From Cristatella mucedo (lineage: Eukaryota > Bryozoa > Phylactolaemata > Cristatellidae), in NCBI GenBank assembly GCA_009760855.2, contig WPIO01000062.1, forward strand, positions 62,001-126,000: a DNA stretch of 64,000 nt, in the 5' to 3' direction. Made by a program: the position numbers and the translations under genes. Below are positions 48,891 through 61,289 of the stretch, piece after piece. Each line of letters begins with the position of its first letter. The stretch's first letter is position 1. The notes beneath the pieces were generated by a model. That model saw only the letters and a list, made by a program, of their open reading frames with translations, was not told the DNA's origin and searched no databases.

Positions 48891-51149
48891 TGATTTACAG
48901 GAGTCGAGGCTGGGTGTCGCAAAGGCACGGACAATTTGCTGTAGTATTGTCGCGTGCTATTGGGCTGGATCGGCTAACCAATGGCTATTCAGAAGGAGCA
49001 AGGAGGAGCGATACTAAACAGCAGAGACCAGAGAAACAGAGAGAACGGGATGCCGAGGCAAATGAGCGGCCGTATCGGTAGAGCTTTCGTGTCAGTTGAG
49101 CCTTCGCATAGTGACGGACACGTGAAAGGGCTTCAGCCGCCGCCTCCACGTATACATTTTCTGATCGCCAATTGGCGATAGTAAAGCCTCTGTTTAGCAC
49201 CCAGTGCGCACGAAACCTGTGTATAGGCAAATCGCATAGGCTGAAAAAGAAGCAAATTAACTGATTAGTAGGCGTGCGCTGTAGCATCACATCAGCAGCA
49301 ATGAAAAGCCTTCGAATGAGTTGTTTCGAGCTTCTTTGAGTTAAGTTAATAAGTTGCAAATGAACCGTCAGAATGAAAGTCATATGTACAGTTTACATAG
49401 TAAGTACTGTCGATAAAGTACCGCATATTTAACACATTGTAATAGAAGAATGCATTTTATAAAAGATTAAAGCTCATTTAATTAGGCAGTCGGCAATAAC
49501 TTCGCTGGAAAAGCGGTGGTGGTTAATTGTAGCTGTGGTATTTGCTGGAAATCACAGAGTAAGTATAATCGACGTTGGGAAGAGTTCGAACCGCTCAGAG
49601 AGAGGAGTTTTGTGGCATCTGTTTCTTATAAAAATAGTGAAGTTCCTAATCTCTCGTGTTGCATTGATTTACTACCAGTATATTTTTGAATATTCAAATT
49701 GCGTGATTTGATCTGAAGTTTAAACTCTGTTTACAGTCAAGCGTGCACGCTGAAAAGGAGCTGGCTGGCAAAATAGAAAAAAACCATAGCGAAGCGAAAT
49801 GGTGGCTGGAAAGATTTCTCCATTTGCCCCACGTCCTGAAAACTTGCGACTCACCGAGCGAACTACTTCCTCGTGTCTAGTTCCTAGTGAATGAATACAT
49901 GTCAGCTTTTTCAACGAGCTGTTAGCCAACTATGGATGCATCCATGGTAAAGCCCTGATGTTTGACACTCAAGCCTTTTTTCTGAACTAGAACGAAATCG
50001 TGATACAAATGCAGGCAGGAAGCGAAAGCGACACTTACATAAACTGCGCATCGTGACTTTGCACATGCTGACAGCCAATGCTTAGTTTTTAGAGTCCTCA
50101 CAATTCTTTAGATCTCTTTGCTTTCCAGTTGAACTTCGCAGGAAAGCGCTCGCATTCCTGGCGATTCTGCACGCTGCTTTGCACAGCGGTACAGAAAGTG
50201 CTTGGTTCGTGCGGATATATTGCATTCAAACTTTGCAACTTTTCGATGTCAAAGAAAGTCGCCTGGAAATATTTCCATACTTATAAGCGTTTTTTTGCAT
50301 TTCAGTGAACTAGAATTTCGCGAAATTACACTACGCTTTGTACGTCCTGAGGTCAACGCTGGGAATTTCTTACCGATGCTGCTGTCGCGCTCATATAAGT
50401 GTATTTACAATCTTTCGAATACGTAGCTAGCCGTTAATGCCCTTTACCGAGCTGATTTTTTAACAGCAGCATTTCTCTTTAAAGTGTTGACCAACTTTTC
50501 GAGCCTCTTCAATTTCAGTTAGCAAGTTAGAAAGATGGACTATCGGTTAGATCTGTATATAGTGCTCCTCGCTGTATTTTATCAAATAGACGTGCAGCAG
50601 CTCACCCCAACATCACTGCTCGCTGCTAATTTAGTCTGCCTAACCGGCTGCTACAAAAGGACAGTGCGGCCTCCTCGTCGTCCAGACGGAACTAGGCCAC
50701 AAACGTAGCGCTCGTAACGATGCTAGTCTCGGTTGAAATGAGGGGAATACTAGTGAAGCCCTGAGCTTTAAAATCATGGCTAACGGAATGTAGATGGGCA
50801 AAAATGCACGCAGGTGAGTCGATACTAGCAGAGCGTGGCATCGACGAAGAACGACCTTCACCTTAACTTAAAAAAGCCCTCATGCGTGGCGTAGAGAAGT
50901 CTACTTGACAATAACGAAGGTTTACGGGCATTAAACTGCGGCATGGCATGCAGTTTTGGCGGCGTGGCCTATAGTCCAAATAAGCTTAAATACCAATGCC
51001 AACTCTGGAAGCACAACTGAGAACCCATAACGTGGGTTCTGCCGTTACGCGGCCTCGGCCGTAGATTGTCGCACAATCAGTACTTGGCCGTTAGGATTCA
51101 GGAGCCGCGGATAACGATTATCAGTCCTAATCTGTATTATTTAGTACGC

Positions 51150-51255
51150 TGCAGTTTCATTGTAATGTTCCGACGTGTATGGCGAACTATGTAAAGCGCC
51201 TAGAGAGATTGAATTCTCTGAGGTCGCTTTATCAAGTGAATTATTATTATTTTTA
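51150..51255 (+). mobile_element. LINE-A tail fragment
   Basis: GTAAAGCGCCTAGAGAGATT followed by CTCTGAGGTCGCTTTATCAA and a TTATTATTATT end, the LINE-A terminal hairpin and tail. Confidence 0.75.
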
Positions 51256-51960
51256 TCGTTGCGTTTTGTAGGATCAATTTAATCAGGGTTGACAGTTCGC
51301 CTCACTTTCTCGTGACAGATCCGTAGCAGTAAGGCTGCATCATGACCAAATACGACTCGAGGAACGAGAATGCTAGGAGAGCGATGGGGGTTGTCTCCAC
51401 TATTTCGTCGGAATTGGACGGCGGAGCCGATTACAAGGGCTATCAGAGGTGTAGTATAGTCCAGAATTCCGTGAAATAATTTCAATCTGAACAATTTTAA
51501 TTTATTAACTCTGATTATTTGGATAAGGGTATTTTCTGTGCACTGCAGAACGCTTCAGTGGCCCCGCTGGCACTTTCACGGGTAGCCGATCCTTGAACTC
51601 GGGGTGGAGGTCGTTTCCGCCAGACGCCCGTGGAGATTTGTTAGCGGGTTCGTGCTGGCCGTTTGTAGCCTGCTGCTCCATCGGGCTCACTGTTTCCTGG
51701 CCCGATGCATGCGCCTGCTGCTTCAATGCTTTATTCTACTTTTGTGCTTCAAGTTTGCATTGCAATGGTGGACTTTGAGCATCCCTTCTCGTTTGTGCGA
51801 GTTCATTCCCGGAGACGAGCTTGCCGTTGCTGAGTTCTCTGCTTGCGAGCGCAGTGAATGAGTCGCCTACGTTTTGATATTGAATTAATTCACCGTCGGT
51901 TCGGCCGCCGGTCTTCCTACGTTCTAGCGCATACGCTTGCTTTCATTTTCGTCTAGGAGT

Positions 51961-54900
51961 ATGGAAGGCCCTCCAGCCATAGCTGAGGCTCGACTGCATG
52001 ACGCCCACCGTCAGACTCGCAGCCATGGTCTCGACGCAGCTATTCACTTTGTCGGCGGCGTAGCGGCTGGTTTTGCCAACGTCTACGTGGGACAGCCGCT
52101 GGATACGGTGAAGGTTAAAATGCAGACATTTCCAGCTCAATACAAAAATGGGCTGTACTGCTTCAGGCAGACGTTGTCAACGGAAGGCATATGGAATGGG
52201 CTTTATCGTGGCACTGTGCCAAATCTCGTAGCGAACGTGGCGGAGAACTCGGTACTGTTCCTCTTCTATGGAGTGTGCCAGAAGTTTATTATGAGCGCAG
52301 TAGGTGAGCCTTTTTGTCACCAATTGGGCTTCCCAAAGAATAGTGCGATGGGTGAATGGGAGGCCCGTGATAGTGTAGTAGTGAGCGTAGTACGCAGCGC
52401 CACGTTGACAATTAATTCTTTTCACGCACTTCTCGTTTTGATCGTTGGCCACCGCAGTGCCGAAAGTGCGGGGGCGTGCGCCAATGTGTGCGTCTGAGTC
52501 GGCTGACTGGTTTGGGGCTAAGCTTGGCAGTCGACCGGCACAATCAGCATGCCCCCTCCGACAACCAGGCCTTTGACAGGGTGATACCGTTTAATTTCAG
52601 GAAAACAGAAAGTTGAGAACCTCAATGCCCTGGAGAATGCTACGTCGGGTTTCATTGCTGCTTTTTTCTCGTCGTTGGCCCTATGTCCGACGGAGCTCGT
52701 CAAATGCCGCCTTCAGACCAGCCACGAGATGATGAAGTCGTTGTCATCGACTGGCATGCCTATTAAGAAGATGTAAGTTTTACGCTTCTCCCTGTGGCTT
52801 GGGGTGCTTCAGGCACATTTTACGGCAAAGTGGTCATTATCAAGCAGATTTGGGAATGCAGGGACATCGCCTCACGGACGTAGTGTCCTGCTAGCAATGT
52901 CGGGGAGTTTTAACAGGATTGTGTTACTTTCCCGTGCTTAACTTAGAAAATGCATCCATTCCTTGCTCAAGTGGTTCGATGGAGCTCAGGAATTTATATC
53001 TTGAAAAAAATTAGTCATCTTTTGGAGAGTGTATTTTCCCAAAAGCATACCTGACATCTGTTGAAGTTTGCATTTCATCAATGCTATTTTCATACAAATA
53101 CCTCTGCTTACAGATAATTGCAGATTGTCGACCTGGTCTTGAGAACTTTTGGCCTGCTCACCTCAGCTTTGGATTGCTACTCACTGCTGTCTTTCAGCAC
53201 ACCAGCTTAGGCAGCTAAAGGGGAGGGGCGATGGTTGCAGTCACGAGCAGGGCTTGCTATTTTTGTACTTGGACTAGGTTCCTGCCAACCAACTGATGGG
53301 CTTCATCTTCTGTGTCTCCAACTTGCGGTTGCAAACGGGCATGCCACATCGGATAGCTAGACGAACGAATCTGACCGGCCGGTAGCTGCACCGGTTTATG
53401 CTAGCAAAGGTTATAGTGACCGGCTATGAATGGTTGCGTGCTGCCTTGCCATATCTGTGTCTCAGCTACCACTTGTCTTCCTTGTTGTTTGCAGGTGACA
53501 AGTGGGTAGCCAAACTAACTTGCTGGTCACAGCTCTGAGTCATGGCATAACAATCCGCCTTGGAATAACCTCTCTTCCCGCATTGGGGATGCCTCTTCTC
53601 ACTGTAGAGGGCTCCCCCATCCCCGAATTATGGAGTTCCTAAGATACCTCAGACCCTCGCTAGTCATTCCATTGACCACCGCAAGGTGACAATGCCTTGA
53701 CGGGCTGGGTTCAGTTTCACACTCTACGAAGTCCAACTACTTCCTTCAAGATGCATACTATGTCTGTGTGAACATAAAGGAAATGAGGAAACACGGGCTA
53801 CTATTGCTTTTAGGTTATCCCCACAATCCTTGATAAGGAGGTACCCTTTGGTCCTTATCCAAAAAATTAACATGATCTTGGGTCATGGCTCTAGATCAAA
53901 GTAGGCTATGGTAAATATAAGCTGCTGTAGTTGCCTAATCTCGAAATAGCTTTATTTGACACGAGCTTGCCTCTTGGTCAACGAATATTGTAAGACTTGA
54001 GTTGATAAATCACTTTAAGTTGCTTTACTGTAGGATTCCCTGCCAGTAGCAAGAACCCACAAACTGTTCTGTTTCATGGAATCCGGTTATGCCACTCTTT
54101 GACTAAGACTCTTTGGTCTTCTCAAGTCATTGATAATCATGTAGTGCTTCGGTTGCTGATGTAACTTTATTGGATTAATTATGAGTTATTTATTAGGTCT
54201 TGCTATCTATTCCTTTACATACATGGGAGACCATATGAATGATAGAGATATAGGAGAGTGATAAGCATAATATATTCTTCATCTCCTCAGTTTGTTCCTC
54301 TCACACAAAAAAGGGCTACTATAGCCTACAGGCATGTAGAGATGTAGTACAATATGGGTTCAAGCATACTGCACACAAATTTGCAATTGCATTGCCTGGC
54401 CTTGATCCTTGAGAGAACAAGTGCAATCGTGAGAGCAAAAGCAAGCCAGTTTCTGCCTCAAGCATCCTGAACCAGTGAACATCGGCAGCTTATCAGTCAT
54501 ATGCTTACCTGAAGAGTAGTCTTTAGATCATTTATATCCCTCATTGCACGAAATCTATTAAGATGAAAGACAATGCATGTTCTTCCAAGTTTTAGCTTGC
54601 TAGATTTGCAGCATGTGAAAGGAGGTAGCTAGAACGGATAATTTCTTGCCCACGAAGGCTTACCTTGGTAGAAGACAAGGAGTTAAAATGCCTTTGGATA
54701 GCCGTTTAAATGCGTTGGTGATTATAAGGTTATAATAATAATGATAATAATAATAATATGCACTTGATAAAGTGCACTCAGAGAACTCAATCTCTTTCTA
54801 GGCGCTTTACGTTTGCTGTAATGGGAAGCACGATTAAATGGTGAATAAAATCATGCTTCATAAACATGAATAACATGGTTAGGGGTGACATGCACAGGGT

Positions 54901-57900
54901 CAGCATGCAAATGTGGTTAGTGGCAGGATGCACAGTGTCAGCACGCATTAGCACATGAAGGACGAATCGCAGGGACCCACTAAAATGCTGTCCTAAATAG
55001 GTGTGTTTTTAAGTTCTTTTTAAATGTGGTCAAGTCAGGGGATGTTGTGACCCAAGTCGGGAGGGAGTTCCAGGCTTTGGGAGCATACGAACTAAATCAC
55101 GGTCTCCAAAGGATTTGAGGTTACCTTGTTGCTGCTTGCAGGGGGGCTTTTTCGCTCACCAAGCAGATCATTCGTGAGGATGGTTTTCGTGGAATGTTTC
55201 GTGGATTAACAGCTACATTTGCACGAGAAATGCCAGGTTATTTCTTCTTCTTCGGAGGCTATGAAGTTACACGGAATATGCTTACAACTGACGGACAGAG
55301 CAAAGATGATATTGGTATGAACACTGCCTGCTGTGCTTACTTGGTGCTTCTTAATCTGCACCATGTTAATGTAAGATTTAGCAATGTCACTTGATATTTT
55401 TGCCCATGTTATTTATTTTGCATAGCAGGCTAGCTCTTCTATGGGCTAGAAGCTGATGGCATTGTTTGTTAAGCCGTGTTGCCTTTCTTGGTTATACAAA
55501 CCAAAGTGCAAATCGTAGATACACTAGTAGCGATTACATTTTTTAAAACAGCAGGTATATTCAATAAATCAAATTATGCCCTTCCATAGAATAGATGTCT
55601 CTACCTATTTTAATGAAAATTGAGCTAATGGGATTGTTCAATAAAAATACTATCTCTGAACTAGCTTGGACCAACAGTCTGTAACGTCCACCAAAATAAA
55701 ACATGATACATGAGACCATTGGGCACCAAAGCAATCTATAACTCTGAATCAGATACAATTGTCGAGACCAGTATTATTCATTATAAGTGTTATTCATAAT
55801 GATGGCATTAGTGTGTAATGGAAAACAAGTGACATATGTTTGTCCTCCATGCTGGCATTTTTCGATTACCAGAAGCATTACGAAGTTTCACTTACGATAT
55901 AGACATGTTTTGTAAAAATAGTATTAATTTGTATATCGCCATAAGAGACCTTAATCTCTATTCAGGCGCTTCATGTATGCCATGCTGCTGGAGCACACGA
56001 CCCGGTCATCAAATGCATTCACCTTAACATTGGTTCGAGGCAAACACCTTAAACCACTGGGCAAAACCAGCTCTGCAGACATGGCAACGTTTTGGAGGCT
56101 GTTCACATTCGGCTTTGACTTTAAAAGGCTGTTGCCACTGATTTTGCTAGCAAGTTGTTTAAAGAGCATTTTGCTTCATTCTTATGATAATTATCTTTTT
56201 ATAAGATACATTACAGCTGGAAACTAAAATACTCCTTGCACAACCTTGACTTACATACAACAAGTAGCTTAACTTTCAGCCATGGTATGCCCTCTGGTTA
56301 AGGTCAACAAGCAAACAGTAAATTTTAAGAATAGTGATATTGCTTGTATTTTTTTGTTGTAATGGCAGCCTTTTGACCATGTCTTTGAAGAGCTTCACTG
56401 TGGAGGCTACACATTCGTCTGCTTATCTTAGCTTCTGTAGATCAAGACCTCACGTTTCCTGAGATTCCATGCGTTATCTTGGATACACAAACACTAGGAG
56501 TGCATAATAGGATTTCTGTTGAGTTAGTTGACTAAAAAACTGGAAATAATAAAAAATTTAAAGTCATTAGCAGAGCTTGTTAAGCCTATGAAACATTGTC
56601 ATGTGCAGACCATGCAACCGACCATGAAACCTGGGGTATTGCTTCTGGAAGCCGCTGAACAGTACCGATCTCAAGACCCAGTCGTGACAGAGCACTATTT
56701 GTTTCTCACTGCCATTCGCTAAAGCTTATCCATTTGGCAATCACTGTCCACAGCATCTCCGACTTCCTTGATTGAGCCTGGCTTTGCAATGTATGGGCAT
56801 GACATTATTTTTACTGTGGTTCTAGCATCAGCATTTGTTTTCTGTGCTATTTGCACAATTTAGGTACAGTTTCACTTATAGTTTGCAGAAATTTTTGTGA
56901 ACATTGATTTTTATAGATGAGTGTATTTTATATGACAAATTGATCACTTTCCTGCTCAGTCTTATTGCAGCATTGTGCCAGCAGTTAAAGGTTGTATATA
57001 ATGCGGTTATGTTTATACAGGAGCTCTCAAGACGATAGTAGCCGGTGGCGCTGGTGGCCTGGCCTTATGGCTAGCCATTTTCCCAGCAGATGTTGTGAAG
57101 TCTCGCGTGCAAGTAATGAAAGGTGATGGCCGCTTCGTACCCGTACTGCTAAAAATATTCCGAGAGGAAGGTAAGAAGCTGTCTTTTCGGTGTGAACACT
57201 CTGGCTTTTACTAAATGAAGAATGTATCTGGGGCAGCTGCACTTTTTCTGGCGACTGATTCATTCTGAAACTATATTTGTTCTACATATACTCGTTTGGA
57301 CTAGGAATGCCAGGTGTTGCTAGAAATCGAGGCCATGTGAATTTAGGCTTGGATCCGATGGCATGAAGCTGAGGCATTCAGTCTTGCTTGAGCCACAAAC
57401 AGCCTCTGGCTGGAGATGGGTTGGCTTGGACGGTTCGTGCTGTGATTATGATAAACCGAACCATTTGGTCCAGCCGTCACTATTTAGTGGTTTACTTATG
57501 CCCTGGCTCTTGTATTCTGGTGCAGCTATAGACATCACACGTTAGCTCTATTCGATGTTTATTGCAATGTGTAAGTATGTATGGCCTCAGAACAACCAGA
57601 TCTCTGCTTAGCTTGTTTTTATTGGGTTTGACTGGTAGCATTTTATTTTTGCATCTGTCGCATGTAGCGATGCATGTTTCTTCCCAATTTTTCTACCACA
57701 CTAAAGACTAGTTGCATTTTGCTAGTCTGATGACATGGATTCGGCGTGTGTTTGCTTCTCTTGCATTTGCCCTTATCGCTGTTGTCTGGCTCCGTATGGT
57801 TACATTTCTGACCAGATATGCTTGTGACAGTGATCATGCATTCCTCACCTTTCCCAGAGCAGCCCTCCCTTTAGCTTCTCACCCCTGAAATCAGCAACTC

Positions 57901-58307
57901 GCATAGCTACTGGGGCTGATACATGGCTGTGCTGGTTTTACTTGTTTTGATTCGAGGCCACGTATCAATCGCGAAGCTTCCATCACCATCGCAGCAGCTC
58001 ATCTTTTAGAATTGTTTATGATGTGGTCGTACTTGCTATAGTATGGCTGTGTTTGACAGCGTGATCAGTACCTTATTGACGGACTAGTAGCTACTTTGTG
58101 GCTAGCTATGGGTCTTGCTTTGATTACTGTAACGTGCTGCATCCTTGAAGTGTCACTTTGTCATCTCTTCCAGGTATCACTGCGCTGTATAAAGGTCTGG
58201 GACCGACACTACTCAGGACTTTCCCAAGTAGTGGTGCTGTTTTCTTCATGTATGAAAATACCAGGAAGGTGCTGTCAAACCTAGCCTACGGTCAGAGCAA
58301 AGACTAG
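51961..58307 (+). CDS. SLC25A15: Mitochondrial ornithine transporter (SLC25A15 family), copy 2, intact
   Basis: This is a six-helix inner-membrane carrier, predicted to exchange ornithine and citrulline. Exons: 51961-52303, 52601-52772, 55142-55314, 57021-57170, 58174-58307. All borders are GT-AG, phases 1-2-1-1, total 972 nt, 323 residues plus TAG. The three repeats carry QPLDTVK (P46, D48, K51), CPTELVK (P144, E146, K149) and FPADVVK (P251, D253, K256). The residues expected at the substrate contact points are present: E95 in NVAENS, R200 in REMPGYFFFF and R294 in LLRTFP. YFFFFGGYE is diagnostic of the ornithine carriers. The first ATG in frame near the acceptor-like CGTCTAG is 51961; a non-coding 5' exon is possible. 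A LINE has inserted just upstream of exon 3. The gene is the intact partner of the damaged copy 1 in the same orientation 17 kb away. Confidence 0.93.
54728..55121 (-). mobile_element. LINE-A 3' end inserted beside exon 3 of carrier copy 2
   Basis: Reverse LINE-A tail: TAATAATGATAATAATAATA, GCACTTGATAAAGTGCACTC, hairpin, GGTTAGGGGTGACATGCACA, and the coding part up to GGTCTCCAAAGGATTTGAGG. Similarity to other copies ends at about 55121, 20 bp before exon 3. Confidence 0.88.
55938..56075 (-). mobile_element. SINE-1 copy, diverged
   Basis: On the plus strand it begins with GAGACCTTAATCTCTATTCA, the reverse of the SINE-1 tail, followed by a decayed tRNA-like head. In intron 3 of carrier copy 2. 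Confidence 0.6.
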
Positions 58308-60766
58308 GGCAACCGTCTTCACTGTCTTCGGCAGTCCCGTGAGAGCACCCACCAGTGCAGATGTGCATGACAGCAGGCAGTGTAGTGGCATAAGCCACTG
58401 TAGCGAAAGACGCAGGGTATATGCCAACGATTATATTCGGCATTTTCCATGTTTACATGTTGTAGGCCAGTGGTGTTCCTCACCGTGTGGTATGCAGTTG
58501 GTTACATTGTCTGTATGCCAAATCTGCAGGTCGGCTCATTAGATACAGGGTGTGCAGAAGGTGCTTATCGTTCATGCACCGTGCGGAAATGTCGTTTGCA
58601 CTCCATTTGTGTACTGCTTCTTTGCAGAACGCTCAAGTAGGACTTCGACGGTTTGTTTAGGCTACCTCTTGCAGTGCAAGCAAGCCTAATGCATAATAAT
58701 TTATCGATATGCCTAGAACCAAACGAAAATTCTCTAAGATTGCCATCAATTTCAGATGGGGAAATTGTGCTATTATTTTGTTGACGTGGTATTTGCAACT
58801 TGGTGTGAACATGTTTGTCTGAATTGTTGACCATTTTTGAACTAATTATATCAAAACATCGTTCAGAGTTTCTTGTTCGATTCTTTTGTATGACCCAGCT
58901 GTATGCTAAATATGTTCATGTAAAAGTATGTAGCTGCTTATTTATATGAATTTAGTAACCTGCAAGTAGGTAACCCAATGATGACAGTGTACTATGTAGT
59001 GATATCCGATATTTAAACAAAACCCCAAGTGATGCATTTAGTGCACAGCATGTTTACATATGCAGGCTAATATGAGAGCTGCTTTAATCATCTTACTTAT
59101 TTATAGCCCGACATGCTAGATGCTATCAAACAGGTCTAAGGCTGACCGATTTGCAAAGGAAAGCATGATTATGATTGCTAAAGGTTACGGATTTGCCTAC
59201 TCTGCTAGAACACATTTTCATGTGACATACCTTGTCCCTGTACGTTCCTTTCAAGGACGGCAGCAGTGACACGTTTATCCATGTTTTACTAATTCACAGC
59301 CGCACCGAACTACATTTGCCATATTTTTGATTGCGTGTGAAAATTTGCGACTAAAAATATATTATGGCTGGTAGGATGAAGGTAGATTTTAATTATCGAC
59401 TTTTGCTTTCATTAGACTTGGCTGTTTATTGGTCTCTAAATAAATTAGCACGATTAGAGACCCCACAGCTTTTCTTGGTCTTTAGCCAAGATAAGTTAGC
59501 AGCCAGGTATGTCGAAGCTGCCATGATCATTTGACTTGACGGGCTGCACTGTACCTAAAATTTTGTGTCTGATGAGTGGATTCTAGATATGGCACCGTTT
59601 AAATGTTGCTCAGCTTCCAAAATATACTAATGCCTGTTTTTTAGAACTCGGTAAACAAAAAGTTGCTACGTTGTTTTTGCTTTTAATCAATGGTATAGTT
59701 TTTTCGTACAGCGATTAGAATTTGGGAAACTGAAGTGAACCCTGCTTGTACAACTTGACAAGGATGTCCAACCTACAGCCAAGGCATGATTTTATAGCTA
59801 AGTTCTGAAGCCTGGCAAAAATGCTATAAACCGTAGGATTTAGCAGTTAGGCTTAGGATTTCGATAATCTGCAGCCAACGGCATCTAAGGTCTTCAGGAG
59901 CATGAATATTTCGCGCCTGCTTGTCTGATAAGAAGCCAGATGCGGTCTTCGACATCTCATGGGCATACCTAAGAGGGAGCCAGAGGGCCAGGCTACCAGG
60001 CACACCCTATATACACTAACCTCAGATTATTCGTCTCGGCCTAGGTAAATGTATGACGCTATCATTGTCTTTGATGTAATCCTTGATACGACCCTAAACC
60101 TTGGCTGTAAATAGAAAAATTCGATACGCAAAATTACATTCACGCAATACGCAAACCTCGACGTTAGCCGACGATTCCTATTGCAGATGGGCACAGCGAT
60201 GGATTATGTAGACGACAGAACGTTTTTGAATAAGCCACTTTCTTAATGCTGAGTGTCGAGTACTTCACTCTCAAGTACCGAAATCGCCGGACAAATTTAT
60301 TATGGCAGTCGGAGCTTCCCCGCGGAACTGTTTCTTCAATTCTTATTTCAAAATATGTTGTCCTTTTAAATTTAAGATCCGGAATAAGTGAACTCAATAA
60401 GCAGTACTATAAGTATCCGACACAAGTACTTAACGGGTATCGAACAAACACTAAAAAAAGAGGACGGCACTTAGTGGAAAGCCGGATGCATGCATTCGCT
60501 GCTGTAGCTCTCTCGGTTGTCAGTCGCAGCGACAGCTGCAAGAGGTCCCAGCCTGAGAAGGCTAACTACAGATGCGATCAGTGTGCCAGGAAAATGATTC
60601 TAATTCTCTGAATTTGCAACGTGAATGTTCTGAGCATTCCAAATAAAGCAGAGCATCATCTAAACGAGGATTGGTCAATTTATTGCACAACAAATACAAG
60701 ACAATAGCAACTTCTGAAAATACTTGGGTCAAAGTAAAGCAACGACATTTAGACCAAGGTCGCGCT
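58308..60766. other. Region between carrier copy 2 and the PARP exon
   Basis: About 2.4 kb of AT-rich DNA that should contain the 3' UTR of carrier copy 2. A possible polyadenylation signal AATAAA lies at 59439-59444, but nearer variants cannot be excluded. No other feature is recognised. Confidence 0.5.
60679..60684 (-). terminator. Likely polyadenylation signal of the PARP14-like gene
   Basis: AATAAA on the minus strand, 83 nt beyond the stop codon of the terminal PARP exon. Confidence 0.6.
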
Positions 60767-61062
60767 CTAACTGGTGATGTGCTTCAAACGCACGACATAG
60801 GCGGGATATGCTTGTGAGTCATTGTAAGTAACAAATATAGAAGGATCTGTGGTATTGTTAACGGTACATTCAAATCTAGAAATGCTGTGATGAGGCTTCT
60901 TGCTTGGGACTCGGGTTAAATGAGTTCCCACCTCATATTCACCAGTCACCACATTAGCGTAAATTAAGAACTTTTCGCCCTTTGAATTCGGCACTGAGTA
61001 AGTGTTGTCAGCAGAATAGCTGGCATCCCTTGCGAAGTAAACTCCTTGCCCATATAACACCG
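60767..61062 (-). CDS. PARP14/15-like ADP-ribosyltransferase, terminal exon only
   Basis: The exon encodes the last 97 residues of a PARP catalytic domain and ends with TAG at 60767-60769. The acceptor is TTTTTTCAG at about 61063. Recognisable parts are VLYGQGVYFARDASYSAD, then TYSVPNSKGEKFL, and SQAYPAYVV near the end, the order found in PARP14 and PARP15. Aligned by eye, the third position of the catalytic triad (Glu in poly-ADP-ribosylating PARPs) falls on Ile in DPSIFVTY, which predicts a mono-ADP-ribosyltransferase. The exon with the catalytic His (HGT motif) is not found in the window and probably lies beyond the right edge. Which macro or WWE domains precede it is unknown. Confidence 0.85.
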
Positions 61063-61289
61063 CTGAAAAAATTCCAAAATTGCTCTCACAGACCGTATTA
61101 GACACCACCACGATTTAACAATATTAGGAAGAGATGCATTAGCACACATGCCAAAACAACATAGAGCATTTAATTCCACTGATCAGTATCATTGCACTGT
61201 TCTATCCCTGCACTATTGTACTTATACGTACCTATGAATTAAGCATCTGCCAATTTCGGCAGTGGGTCTCACGAATAACTGCAATACAG

